Positions 42,001-49,457 of a stretch of DNA of 64,000 nucleotides are shown here, in pieces. Each line of letters begins with the position of its first letter. Within the stretch, counting starts at the first letter, position 1. Source of the stretch: Amycolatopsis roodepoortensis (GTDB lineage: Bacteria; Actinomycetota; Actinomycetes; Mycobacteriales; Pseudonocardiaceae); NCBI RefSeq assembly GCF_014873915.1, contig NZ_JADBEJ010000001.1:1054001-1118000 (forward strand). The letters are read 5' to 3'. A program made the translations under genes and the position numbers. The notes under the pieces are model-generated. The model was not told where the DNA came from. It searched no databases and saw only the letters and a program-made list of their open reading frames with translations.

Positions 42001-42993
42001 TCACAGCTGAAGATCGCGTTCGCCGGTCTCGACGACGACCAGCGGACGCGGCATTCGCTGGGCATCGGGAGCCTGTCCCTGACCGGGGCCGAACTTCCCG
42101 CCCCGGCCGCGGAATTCACGCTGCCCTGCGGATCGGGTCCGAACGTCCGCCTGGACGGCTTCGACTACGACACTTCCGTGCGCGGCACCCTCGCCGACTT
42201 CGTCGCGCACCGGCCGCTGACGCTCTCCGCGTGCCCCGATTCGGCGGGCGGCGTCGACCTGGCGGCGGGCGGACACGAACTGCGGACCGACCGGTCCGAG
42301 TCCTTTGTGGTCCAAGACCTGTGGCTGAAACCTGTCGGGCAGGCTTCCGGGGTCGCCGGACACCGTGCCGTCACCGTGGACTCCTGGGACGCGACGTCCC
42401 GCTCGGTCACCGTGGCGGGCGGTGACGAGTCCATTCTGGCCGTTCCGGAGAACGCGAACGCGGGCTGGACCGCTTCGCTGAACGGGACTCCGCTGGTGAA
42501 GACGCGCGTCGACGGCTGGCAGCAGGCGTGGGTCCTGCCGGCCGGATCCGGCGGTGTCGTGCAGTTGGAGTTCACCCCGAACTGGAAGTACCGGTCGGGT
42601 CTGCTGATCGGAGCGGTCGCGATCCTGCTGGTGCTGATCGGCGCCCTGTGGCCGGTCCGACGGCGACGTGTTTCGGTGGAGGCGGGCTCCGGGCGGGTGG
42701 TGCCGGTGGTGCTCATCGGACTCCTGGCCGTCCTGGGCGGAATGCTGCCGATCGTGCTGCTGATCGCCGTCCTGCTGGCCCGCCAGTTCAGCGAACGCGC
42801 GCCGCGGTACCTCGCTTTCGGCGGCATGGTCGTGGGAACGCTCGTCGCGGTGGTGGGGCGGCTGCTGGGGCACGGGCAGGAATGGGCTTACGGTCCGGTG
42901 ACGCAGGCTTCGCTGCTGCTGGCGGCGGCCGCGATGGTGGCGACTTGTGTGCCTTGGTTCGCCGGTCGCGAGTCAGAGGGTGACAGAGCGTGA
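39064..42993 (+). CDS. aftD: AftD-like alpha-(1->3)-arabinofuranosyltransferase
   Basis: A 1309-residue envelope enzyme. The N-terminal half has about ten membrane helices with [32 protein letters not shown], the acidic first loop of GT-C transferases, and [20 protein letters not shown]. The large periplasmic part includes two discoidin-like (F5/8 type C) carbohydrate-binding modules ([17 protein letters not shown] near 690; [16 protein letters not shown] near 905). Two more helices close the protein. Order and length match mycobacterial AftD, which adds branching arabinose from decaprenyl-phosphoarabinose to arabinan outside the membrane. The ATG sits inside a TACC-N4-GGTA inverted repeat shared with neighbouring genes. 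DUF2613 and DUF3068 genes follow nearby, as in mycobacteria. Confidence 0.88.
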   Translation: [1309 protein letters not shown]

Positions 42994-42995
42994 GA

Positions 42996-43040
42996 GGTGT
43001 GTGGAAATAGGGACATTGAACGTCCCTATTTCCACACACC
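42996..43040. terminator. Perfect 19-bp hairpin terminator (GTGTGTGGAAA family, copy 2)
   Basis: Arms 42996-43014 and 43022-43040 are perfect around ATTGAAC, starting 2 bp after the aftD stop. It differs from the copy at 15921-15967 by few bases. Confidence 0.85.
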
Positions 43041-43109
43041 CCCGCTTCAGCGGACCGGTCACGACGTGAGCCCGCGGTTTCTGTCGGTGGCCTGGCTCAA
43101 GCTGATCAA

Positions 43110-44048
43110 GTGCGAAAAGGGGAGTGGGCAAAGCACCCACTGATGATGAGCGGCCCGGCCGTGGCCGCGGTCAAGCGGCTCGAAGCGCTCGGTGTGCCCA
43201 GGAGGACCGTCTGGCGCCGATGTGAGCCCGGTGGTGTTTGGCGGATGCTGCTGCCCGGAGTCGTGCTGCTCGGAAACGGCGAGCCGACCGACGAACAGCG
43301 GATCGAGGCAAGCCTGGTTTTCGCTCGTGAAGGCGCGGTGCTCACCGGAGTGCCCGCGCTCAGGCGCTACGGCATGCGAAGACTGCCAGACACCAAGGAG
43401 GTGCACGTGCTGGTACCCGCCGAACGAGCGATCTCGAGCACCGGGTTCGTCCATGTCGAACGGACGCGGCGCCTGCCCACGCCACTGAACAGAGCCGGTG
43501 TGCCCACCGCTCCCGTACCGCGAGCGGTGATCGACGCGGCACGCCGAACACCCGATTCGGACTCGATCGTGGCGATGATGGCCGAAGCGGTGCAAGAACG
43601 GCATTGTCTGTCGCGGGCACTCGCCGTCGAAATCGACGAGCGGTCCCGGTTCGACGGAAGACTGCTACGGGCACTGGTGCCGATCCTGGGCGGTGCGCAT
43701 TCGGTCGCCGAGGCCGACGCGTGGCATCTGTGGAGACGTTCGGGCCTGCCGGAGTTCCGATGGAATGTGAAGGTCTTCGACGCGGCGGGCCGGTTCGTCG
43801 CGAAGCCGGACGGTTGGTGCGACGAGATCGGGTTCGCCTGGGAAATCGATTCCCTTCGCTATCACGCCGACGGCGACCGCTTTCGCGCCACGCTCGCGCG
43901 AAACGCGCGTTATGCCGCTGCCGGGATCGTCGTTCTCCAAACCTTGCCGTCCCGGCTGCGTACCGAGCCGGACGCGGTCCTGGAAGAACTCAAGGCGGCG
44001 TTTGGGAGTGCGCAGCAGCGTCCGCGGCCTGACGTGCGCCTCGGATGA
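43110..44048 (+). CDS. AbiEi/DUF559-like protein of unknown role
   Basis: A protein of up to 312 residues with two parts. The first 100 residues resemble the winged-helix start of AbiEi-type antitoxin-like proteins (RRTVWRRCEPGGVWRMLLPGVVLLGNGEPTDEQRIEASLVFAREGAVLTGVPALRRYGM). The end resembles a very-short-patch/DUF559 nuclease-type fold with DEIGFAWEIDSLRYHADGDRFRATLARNARYAAAGIVVLQTLP; D and ExD could be metal ligands. Such proteins are very common in actinobacteria and rarely characterised. The start is uncertain: the GTG at 43110 and the ATGs at 43143 and 43146 all lack a good ribosome site. There is no partner toxin gene beside it. It converges with the flippase gene. Confidence 0.65.
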   Translation: MRKGEWAKHPLMMSGPAVAAVKRLEALGVPRRTVWRRCEPGGVWRMLLPGVVLLGNGEPTDEQRIEASLVFAREGAVLTGVPALRRYGMRRLPDTKEVHVLVPAERAISSTGFVHVERTRRLPTPLNRAGVPTAPVPRAVIDAARRTPDSDSIVAMMAEAVQERHCLSRALAVEIDERSRFDGRLLRALVPILGGAHSVAEADAWHLWRRSGLPEFRWNVKVFDAAGRFVAKPDGWCDEIGFAWEIDSLRYHADGDRFRATLARNARYAAAGIVVLQTLPSRLRTEPDAVLEELKAAFGSAQQRPRPDVRLG

Positions 44049-44055
44049 GTGCCGG

Positions 44056-45267
44056 TCACCCCCGCCGCGACCGCCATTCCAACACAGCACCGGACAGAGC
44101 CAAACCCCCGGCACAGCAAGCGGCGACGGTCACCACCTGAACAGCCGACGAGTGCAGCCATGCCGTCACCAACACCGTCTCCACCACCACGGTCGTCCAC
44201 ATCAGCAAGGTCACCCGCCGGTCACCGGCGGCGAGGCGCGAGAACAGCAGGATCTGCACCAGCGCGAGCATCGACCCGGCGAGGGCGAACGGCCAGACCG
44301 GCATGGTGCTGGCGGCGTAACCGGAGCCACCGATGAACGAAAGCAAGCGCGACCCGAAAACGAGGGACACGAAAAGGACGAAGGCGTCCAGTGCGGCGCA
44401 GACGGCCAAGGCGACGGGCAGGATGCGGCGCCGGTCGTCGCCGTTCGCGAAGCGGGGGAGCACCAGTACGCCGACGGCTTGGGGGAGCCAGTAGGCGATC
44501 TTCGTGACGATCGCGCCGAGCGCGTATTCGCCGGCTTCGGTCGCGGGGAGGGTGTGGCGCGCCAGCACCAGGTCCAGGTTCACCAGCAGGACCAGCGCCA
44601 GCATCGCCTGCGCCGCGTGCAGGACTTCGCCCGCGTGCCAGCCCGCCTTCCGCGGGCGCTGCCGTCCACAGAGGAGCCAGCCGCAGAAGATCACCAGGTA
44701 CGAGCCGATCGCGGTCCCGGCCAGCGCGCCGGTGGCGTCGCCACCGATCAGCAGGCCGATCAGCGAGCCACCGACCTTGCCCACGCCTTCGAGCGCCATG
44801 AGCCCGGCCAGCCGGGAGAAGCGGCCGCTGCCCTGGAGCAGGCCGTGGAAGAGGCCGAGCAGCGTCAGCGGGCCGAGCGTGACGGCGAGCAGGAGCGCGG
44901 GCACCACGGAATCCAGGTGCAGCACGAAGACCAGCACCGGCGCCAGGAGCAGCCCGATGGTCGCGACGATGGCGCTCGTGGTGAGGCCGAGCGCGAGGAG
45001 GGTCCCGCTGTCCTGCGGTTTGCGGGCCACCCGCAGCGCGACCACGGTTTGCAGGCCCATCGCGGGGACGACGCCGATCACCAGCACCGCCAGCAGCGAG
45101 CTCAGCTCACCGAACGCGCTCGGCGCGAGCAGCCGGGCGGCGACGATGCTCAGCACGTAGGCGCCGGCGTTGTTGGCCGCCAGCACGAGGGAAACGAGGA
45201 TCGCCGCGACACGCTTGTCGGTCCTGGTCGTTTCGACCTCGACGTCTACGCTCAACAGAGCTCCCAT
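44056..45267 (-). CDS. Polysaccharide flippase-like membrane protein (MOP superfamily)
   Basis: A 403-residue polytopic protein with about 12 helices. It resembles Wzx/MATE-type exporters of lipid-linked glycans: VLSIVAARLLAPSAFGELSSLLAVLVIGV at helices 1-2, LLQGSGRFSRLAGLMALEGVGKVGGSLIGLL in the middle, and LARHTLPATEAGEYALGAIVTKIAYWLPQAVGVLVLPRFA in the second half. It probably moves a lipid-linked sugar across the membrane for the neighbouring transferases. The ATG at 45267 overlaps an ATTAC-N6-GTAAT inverted repeat shared with the divergent gene. Confidence 0.82.
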   Translation of the reverse strand: MGALLSVDVEVETTRTDKRVAAILVSLVLAANNAGAYVLSIVAARLLAPSAFGELSSLLAVLVIGVVPAMGLQTVVALRVARKPQDSGTLLALGLTTSAIVATIGLLLAPVLVFVLHLDSVVPALLLAVTLGPLTLLGLFHGLLQGSGRFSRLAGLMALEGVGKVGGSLIGLLIGGDATGALAGTAIGSYLVIFCGWLLCGRQRPRKAGWHAGEVLHAAQAMLALVLLVNLDLVLARHTLPATEAGEYALGAIVTKIAYWLPQAVGVLVLPRFANGDDRRRILPVALAVCAALDAFVLFVSLVFGSRLLSFIGGSGYAASTMPVWPFALAGSMLALVQILLFSRLAAGDRRVTLLMWTTVVVETVLVTAWLHSSAVQVVTVAACCAGGLALSGAVLEWRSRRG

Positions 45268-45281
45268 TACCGGCGAGTAAT
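45266..45281. promoter_or_regulatory. Envelope-region motif (ATTAC-N6-GTAAT)
   Basis: Perfect 5-bp arms with spacer CGGCGA, between the divergent flippase and membrane-protein genes. Related sites are at 39057-39071, 46962-46977, 49407-49422 and 51268-51283. Confidence 0.55.
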
Positions 45282-45324
45282 CTCCGCGACCATAACCGTG
45301 ATCGCGGCGGAAAGGGAAGAGCAG

Positions 45325-47016
45325 TTGGACGCACGGCGTGAACGTCTCGTACTGGCCGCGGTGTCGGCCGCGCTGGCGACGCTGGTCTTCCTGCCCGTGC
45401 TCGGACGCGGCTTCGTCCTGAGTTACGACATGGTGTTCGCCCAGCGTCAGTCGCTGATCCCGGACGCGCTCGGGCTCGGTTCCGCCCTGCCGCGATCGGT
45501 ACCCGCCGACGCCGTGATCGCGCTCGCGACAGCGGTGGTTCCCGGTGACATCGTCCAGAAAATCGTCTTGCTGCTCTCGCTGTTCCTTGCGGCATACGGC
45601 GCAGGACGGCTGGTTCCGACGGAGCAACTCGGTACGCGGATCGTCGCGGCCACCGGATACGCGTGGACGGCCTATTTCGCGGAGCGGTTGTTCATCGGGC
45701 ATTGGCCGCTCCTGCTCACCTACGCCTGCCTCCCGTGGATCGTGCGCGCCGCCCTTTCCCTGCGCCGGAACGAACCGAGGGCGCTCGCGGGACTGGTGCT
45801 CGCCTGCGCCCCCGCGGTGCTCACGCCGCCCGGTGGTGCGCTGGCCGCGCTCGCCGCGATCGCGCTGGCCGGACCGCGGAAATTCGGCCACACCCTCGGT
45901 CTCGCCGTCGTGCTCAACCTGCCATGGCTCGTCCCGACGTTCCTGCACGACGGTGGCACGTTGTCCGACCCCGCCGGCGTGGCCGCCTTCAGCGCCCGCG
46001 CGGAAAGCTGGGGTCCGGCGATCCTGAGCGTGCTCGGCCTCGGCGGGATCTGGAACGGTGACGTCGTTCCCGGCAGCCGGGGCACCCCGATGGCGCCGGT
46101 GCTGATCATCGTCGCGGTCGCCGTGGCGCTGGCCGGGCTCCGCTCCCTCGCGCGAAGGTGGGGGACACCGCCGGTGAGAGCGTTGCTGCTGCTGGGAGTT
46201 CTCGGTGTCGTGCTCGCCGCGCTGGCGACACTGCCGTTCGGCGAACCCGTGCTGTCCTGGGCGATGGGGCACGTTCCCGGCGCGGGACTGCTGCGGGACG
46301 CGCAGAAATGGGTGGCCTGGTGGGCGCTTCCGGTCGCGCTCGGGTTCGCGCTGGCGGTCGAAGCCGCCGCCGCGCGCCTGCGGACCGGGGCGGCACGCAG
46401 GGCGCTCGTCGCGGCCGCCGCGCTCTTTCCCTTGCTCACCATGCCCGATCTCGCCTGGGGTGGCTGGGGAAGGCTCGAAGCCGTTCGCTACCCGGCGGAC
46501 TGGAGCGAAGTGCACCGCGTACTGGCGGAAGACGACCGGCCCGGCGACGTCGTCGCGCTGCCGCTGTCCACGTTCCGGAGTTTCGCCTGGAACGACCACC
46601 GGACACAGCTGGACCCGGCGCCGCGAGCGCTACCGGAGACCGTCCTCGCCGACGACACATTGCGCGTCGGAGGCGAGGAGATCTCCGGCGAGGATTCCAG
46701 AATGGACCGTGTCCGCGCCGCGAAGTCGCCGGAAGACCTGTCGGCGGCGGGAATCGGCTGGATCCTGGTCGAACACGGGACGCCGGGGCGGATCGACCCG
46801 CGGTTGCTGACCGGCGCGCAACCGGTGTGGTCCGGTGACTGGCTCACGCTTTACCGCACTCCCGGTGAGCCCGCGGTGACCGGGACGCGATCACCGATCC
46901 TCGTGGCGCTGGCAAACGGAGTAGCGCTGATTTCGATCGCGGTCGCCCTGTTGTGCCTCAAGTTACCGGTGCGTACATTGAGCCGACGCAGGAATTCCCT
47001 GTCTCGGAAGGAGTAG
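45325..47016 (+). CDS. Large polytopic membrane protein of the mycobacterial Rv0226c type
   Basis: A 563-residue membrane protein with about 10-12 helices followed by a soluble tail. Near the N-terminus is GRGFVLSYDMVFAQRQSLIPDALGLGSALPRSVPADAV, similar in character to the first outer loop of AftD-type enzymes; later come AERLFIGHWPLLLTYACLPW and VPGAGLLRDAQKWVAWWALPVALG, the latter like the [15 protein letters not shown] segment of AftD. This suggests a GT-C-type relative. Context and size fit mycobacterial Rv0226c. The TTG at 45325 has AAAGGGAAG before it; a GTG at 45298 is possible but leaves only 30 bp for the divergent promoter. The DUF2613 gene follows after 3 bp. Confidence 0.75.
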   Translation: MDARRERLVLAAVSAALATLVFLPVLGRGFVLSYDMVFAQRQSLIPDALGLGSALPRSVPADAVIALATAVVPGDIVQKIVLLLSLFLAAYGAGRLVPTEQLGTRIVAATGYAWTAYFAERLFIGHWPLLLTYACLPWIVRAALSLRRNEPRALAGLVLACAPAVLTPPGGALAALAAIALAGPRKFGHTLGLAVVLNLPWLVPTFLHDGGTLSDPAGVAAFSARAESWGPAILSVLGLGGIWNGDVVPGSRGTPMAPVLIIVAVAVALAGLRSLARRWGTPPVRALLLLGVLGVVLAALATLPFGEPVLSWAMGHVPGAGLLRDAQKWVAWWALPVALGFALAVEAAAARLRTGAARRALVAAAALFPLLTMPDLAWGGWGRLEAVRYPADWSEVHRVLAEDDRPGDVVALPLSTFRSFAWNDHRTQLDPAPRALPETVLADDTLRVGGEEISGEDSRMDRVRAAKSPEDLSAAGIGWILVEHGTPGRIDPRLLTGAQPVWSGDWLTLYRTPGEPAVTGTRSPILVALANGVALISIAVALLCLKLPVRTLSRRRNSLSRKE

Positions 47017-47019
47017 GTC

Positions 47020-47199
47020 TTGGGCACCCTCATCGGCGCGGCAGCCGCCGTCATCATCGGGCTCGCGACGGCCGCGGGCGGGAGCTACGCGCTGACGACC
47101 ACCGCGGATCCGGACGCCGCACCCCAGGTGCAGGCGAAGATCAAGGAGCAGTTCAACCCGAACTCGAGCCCCGAGCACGTCATTTACGGCAACCGCTGA
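47020..47199 (+). CDS. DUF2613 small membrane/secreted protein
   Basis: A 59-residue protein starting with TTG behind a strong AAGGAG site. It is one hydrophobic N-terminal segment (GTLIGAAAAVIIGLATAAGG) followed by a short hydrophilic tail ending NSSPEHVIYGNR. Length, pattern and the ending YGNR fit DUF2613, represented in M. tuberculosis by Rv0236A next to aftD. Function is unknown. It is tightly packed, 3 bp after the membrane protein and 4 bp before the condensation-like gene. Confidence 0.8.
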   Translation: MGTLIGAAAAVIIGLATAAGGSYALTTTADPDAAPQVQAKIKEQFNPNSSPEHVIYGNR

Positions 47200-47203
47200 G
47201 CCG

Positions 47204-48304
47204 GTGTCCGAGCTCGCTTCCGACCACGCCGGCCGGGTCGTCGGGCTCTACGGCGACCCCACCGTTTCCTGGAGCATCCTCCTGGAAGCGAGACTGTCTT
47301 CGTCGCTGACGCCGGAAAAGGCGCGGATGCGGCTGGCGGTCGCGGTCGAGGAACGGCCGTGGCTCGGCGCCGCTCCCGACGTCGTGGCCGTGTCCGGTAA
47401 AGAACTTCCGGCGATCCGCGACCGTTTCGCCGAGACCTCCTACGAGCGCGGCGCGCCGTTGCTCCGGGTCGCGGTCGGCGTCGACGAGCCCGTCGTGCTG
47501 ATCGCCGCGCATCATGGCGCCCTCGACGGCCTCGGCCTGCTCGCGGTCCTCGGGCTGGCCCTCGACATCCCGATCTCGTCCGCCGCCAAGGGAATCGGCG
47601 CCCGCACGACCGATCGATCGTTTCTCGTGTCCGCCTTCCAGCGCCTCGCTGAGGCGCTTTTCGCGCCTCCGGCGAGAATCACCCCGGAACGTGCCGAAAG
47701 TGGCCCAGGAGACGTGTTCAGCGCGAGGATTCTCCCTCGCTCGCGGTTCGGTTCCGCGGCCTTCGCGGCGGCGGCCGCCAACCTGACCGAGACGTGGAAC
47801 GCCCGGCACGGCGAGGAAGCCGTCAGGGTGGTCGCGGCGGTCGGTGCCTCATGGCGAAGTGGAGCCTCGCCGGAACCCTTGCACGACAGCGCGTTCTTCC
47901 GGTTGCGGCTCGGTGGGAAGCCCACCGTCGCCGAAGTGGGCGCGTTGCTGGCCGCCCAGCCGCCGGAACCCGATTTCCCCGCCCGCAGCAGCAGGATCGC
48001 CCGGCTGGGCACCCGGCTGCTGGCGAGCAGGCTCGGTTCGACCTACCTGGTTTCCAATCTCGGCGTCGTTTCGGCGGCGGACGCGGTCACCTCGATCGCG
48101 TTCTATCCCGCCGCCAGCGGCCGCTCAGGCGTGGCGTTCGGCGCGGTGACCGTCGGCGAGACGAGCACCGTCACCGTGCGCGCACGCCGCAAGGACTTCG
48201 ACGACGCCGCCACGGCCGACCTGGCCGACGGGCTCGTGGAAGCGCTGCGGCGTCAGCACCCTGGGATGGGGGATGGCCACCCCGGCCACGTCGCGCACGA
48301 GTGA
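47204..48304 (+). CDS. Condensation-domain/PapA-like acyltransferase-type protein
   Basis: A 366-residue protein of the chloramphenicol-acetyltransferase superfamily. The catalytic signature is AAHHGALDGLGLLAVLG (HHxxxDG) near residue 105. Further segments, such as SWSILLEARLSSSLTPEKARMRLAVAVEERPWLG at the start and GSTYLVSNLGVVSAADAVTSIAFYPAASGRSGVAFGAVTVGETSTVTVRAR near the end, match the two lobes of condensation or PapA-type domains. There is no carrier or adenylation domain nearby. It may acylate a sugar or lipid of the envelope. The GTG start follows DUF2613 by 4 bp without a strong ribosome site, suggesting coupling. Its last 180 bp overlap the convergent glycosyltransferase gene. Confidence 0.75.
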   Translation: MSELASDHAGRVVGLYGDPTVSWSILLEARLSSSLTPEKARMRLAVAVEERPWLGAAPDVVAVSGKELPAIRDRFAETSYERGAPLLRVAVGVDEPVVLIAAHHGALDGLGLLAVLGLALDIPISSAAKGIGARTTDRSFLVSAFQRLAEALFAPPARITPERAESGPGDVFSARILPRSRFGSAAFAAAAANLTETWNARHGEEAVRVVAAVGASWRSGASPEPLHDSAFFRLRLGGKPTVAEVGALLAAQPPEPDFPARSSRIARLGTRLLASRLGSTYLVSNLGVVSAADAVTSIAFYPAASGRSGVAFGAVTVGETSTVTVRARRKDFDDAATADLADGLVEALRRQHPGMGDGHPGHVAHE

Positions 48305-49372
48305 TTCGAAGCGGTCCACGCTGTGTTCCCAGTCGAACAGGCCCGCCCAGGTGATGCCCGCCTTGCCCATCTCGTCCCGCCGTGCGCGGTCGGCGAGCAG
48401 CCCCTCGACCTGCGCGGTGAAATCGGCGAAGTCGTCGGCCAGCAGCCCGGTCTTGCCCTCCACAATGGACTCCGCCACCCCGCCCGCCGCCCGGTAGGCC
48501 ACCGAGGGCACGCCGTGTGCGGCGGCCTCCATGATGACGATTCCCCAGCCTTCCTTGACCGACGGGCACAGGTGCAGCCAGGACCGTTCCAAGATCTCGT
48601 GCTTCTCGCGTTCGTCCACCCAGCCGTGCAGCCGAACGCGGTCTTCGACACCACGGTCGCGGGCGTGCTTGCGCAGGACCTCCTCCCACGGTCCCTGTCC
48701 CACGATCTCCAGCTTCAGCGTTGGCCAGCGCCGGCTCAGCTCCGCGACGACGTCGATGGCGTGCTCGATCCGCTTGTGCGGCACCAGCCTGCTGACCGCG
48801 ACCAGCGTCGGCTCGGTTTCGCGGACGGCCTTGCCGCGCGGGGGAGCGTCCAAGCCGTTGGGTACCACGGTGATCCGCGAGCCCTCGACGCCGAGCCCCG
48901 CCAGTTCGCCCTTGGTGATCTCGGAAACCGTGGCGTAGCGGCAGTGCCGGAACAGCCACGGCGCCAGCCTCGACTCGATCCACCAGCCGATACGGCCCAG
49001 TGTCTCACCGAGCGCGCTGATCCACTGTTCCTTGTGGACGTGGTGCACCAGCACCAGAACCGGGCAGCCCGCGACGAGCCTGGCGAAGAACGGCATCCCG
49101 TTCTGGACGTCGACGACGAGGTCGGCGTGCGCCTTCCGGATCGCCCGGAGTGCGTGGAGGTAGACGCCGAACTTGTTGCCACGGCGGCGATAACGGACGC
49201 CGTCACGCCATTCTCCCGCGTTCGCGCCCGGGTACGCCGCGCACTGGATCTCGACCCGGTATCCGGCCTTGGCGAGCCCTTCGGCCATCCGCTCGACGTA
49301 CCGCTCGGAGCCGCCGCCCTCCGGATGCCCGGTGTCGCGCCAGTTGACGAGCAGCACACGTGGCCTTTCCAT
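48125..49372 (-). CDS. GT4-type (GT-B) glycosyltransferase
   Basis: A 415-residue cytoplasmic glycosyltransferase. N-lobe: LLVNWRDTGHPEGGGSERYVERMAEGLAKAGYRVEI and LVHHVHKEQW. C-lobe: TLVAVSRLVPHKRIEHAIDVVAEL, LEIVGQGPWEEVL, CPSVKEGWGIVIMEAAAHGVPSVAYRAAGGVAESI (the GT4 EX7E region). It transfers a sugar from a nucleotide donor, probably to a polyprenyl- or lipid-linked acceptor. Type and neighbours fit mycobacterial Rv0225. The normal family end is near residue 365; the last 45 residues (from about HPRVLTPQRF) are unusual and encoded opposite the end of the condensation-like gene. Confidence 0.88.
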   Translation of the reverse strand: MERPRVLLVNWRDTGHPEGGGSERYVERMAEGLAKAGYRVEIQCAAYPGANAGEWRDGVRYRRRGNKFGVYLHALRAIRKAHADLVVDVQNGMPFFARLVAGCPVLVLVHHVHKEQWISALGETLGRIGWWIESRLAPWLFRHCRYATVSEITKGELAGLGVEGSRITVVPNGLDAPPRGKAVRETEPTLVAVSRLVPHKRIEHAIDVVAELSRRWPTLKLEIVGQGPWEEVLRKHARDRGVEDRVRLHGWVDEREKHEILERSWLHLCPSVKEGWGIVIMEAAAHGVPSVAYRAAGGVAESIVEGKTGLLADDFADFTAQVEGLLADRARRDEMGKAGITWAGLFDWEHSVDRFESLVRDVAGVAIPHPRVLTPQRFHEPVGQVGRGGVVEVLAACAHGDGARLADGHRAERHA

Positions 49373-49406
49373 CGTGGTTCTCCCAACCTGTTAGCGACAA
49401 TGCTAG

Positions 49407-49422
49407 GTTACCGGTGCGTACA
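49407..49422. promoter_or_regulatory. Envelope-region motif (GTTACCGGTGCGTACA)
   Basis: It lies in the exact middle of the 85-bp interval between the divergent GT4 and methyltransferase genes. The identical 16 bases occur at 46962-46977, shortly before the DUF2613 gene. Confidence 0.5.
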
Positions 49423-49457
49423 CGGTAGATGAATCATTCTCGGAAAGCGATGGTTCG

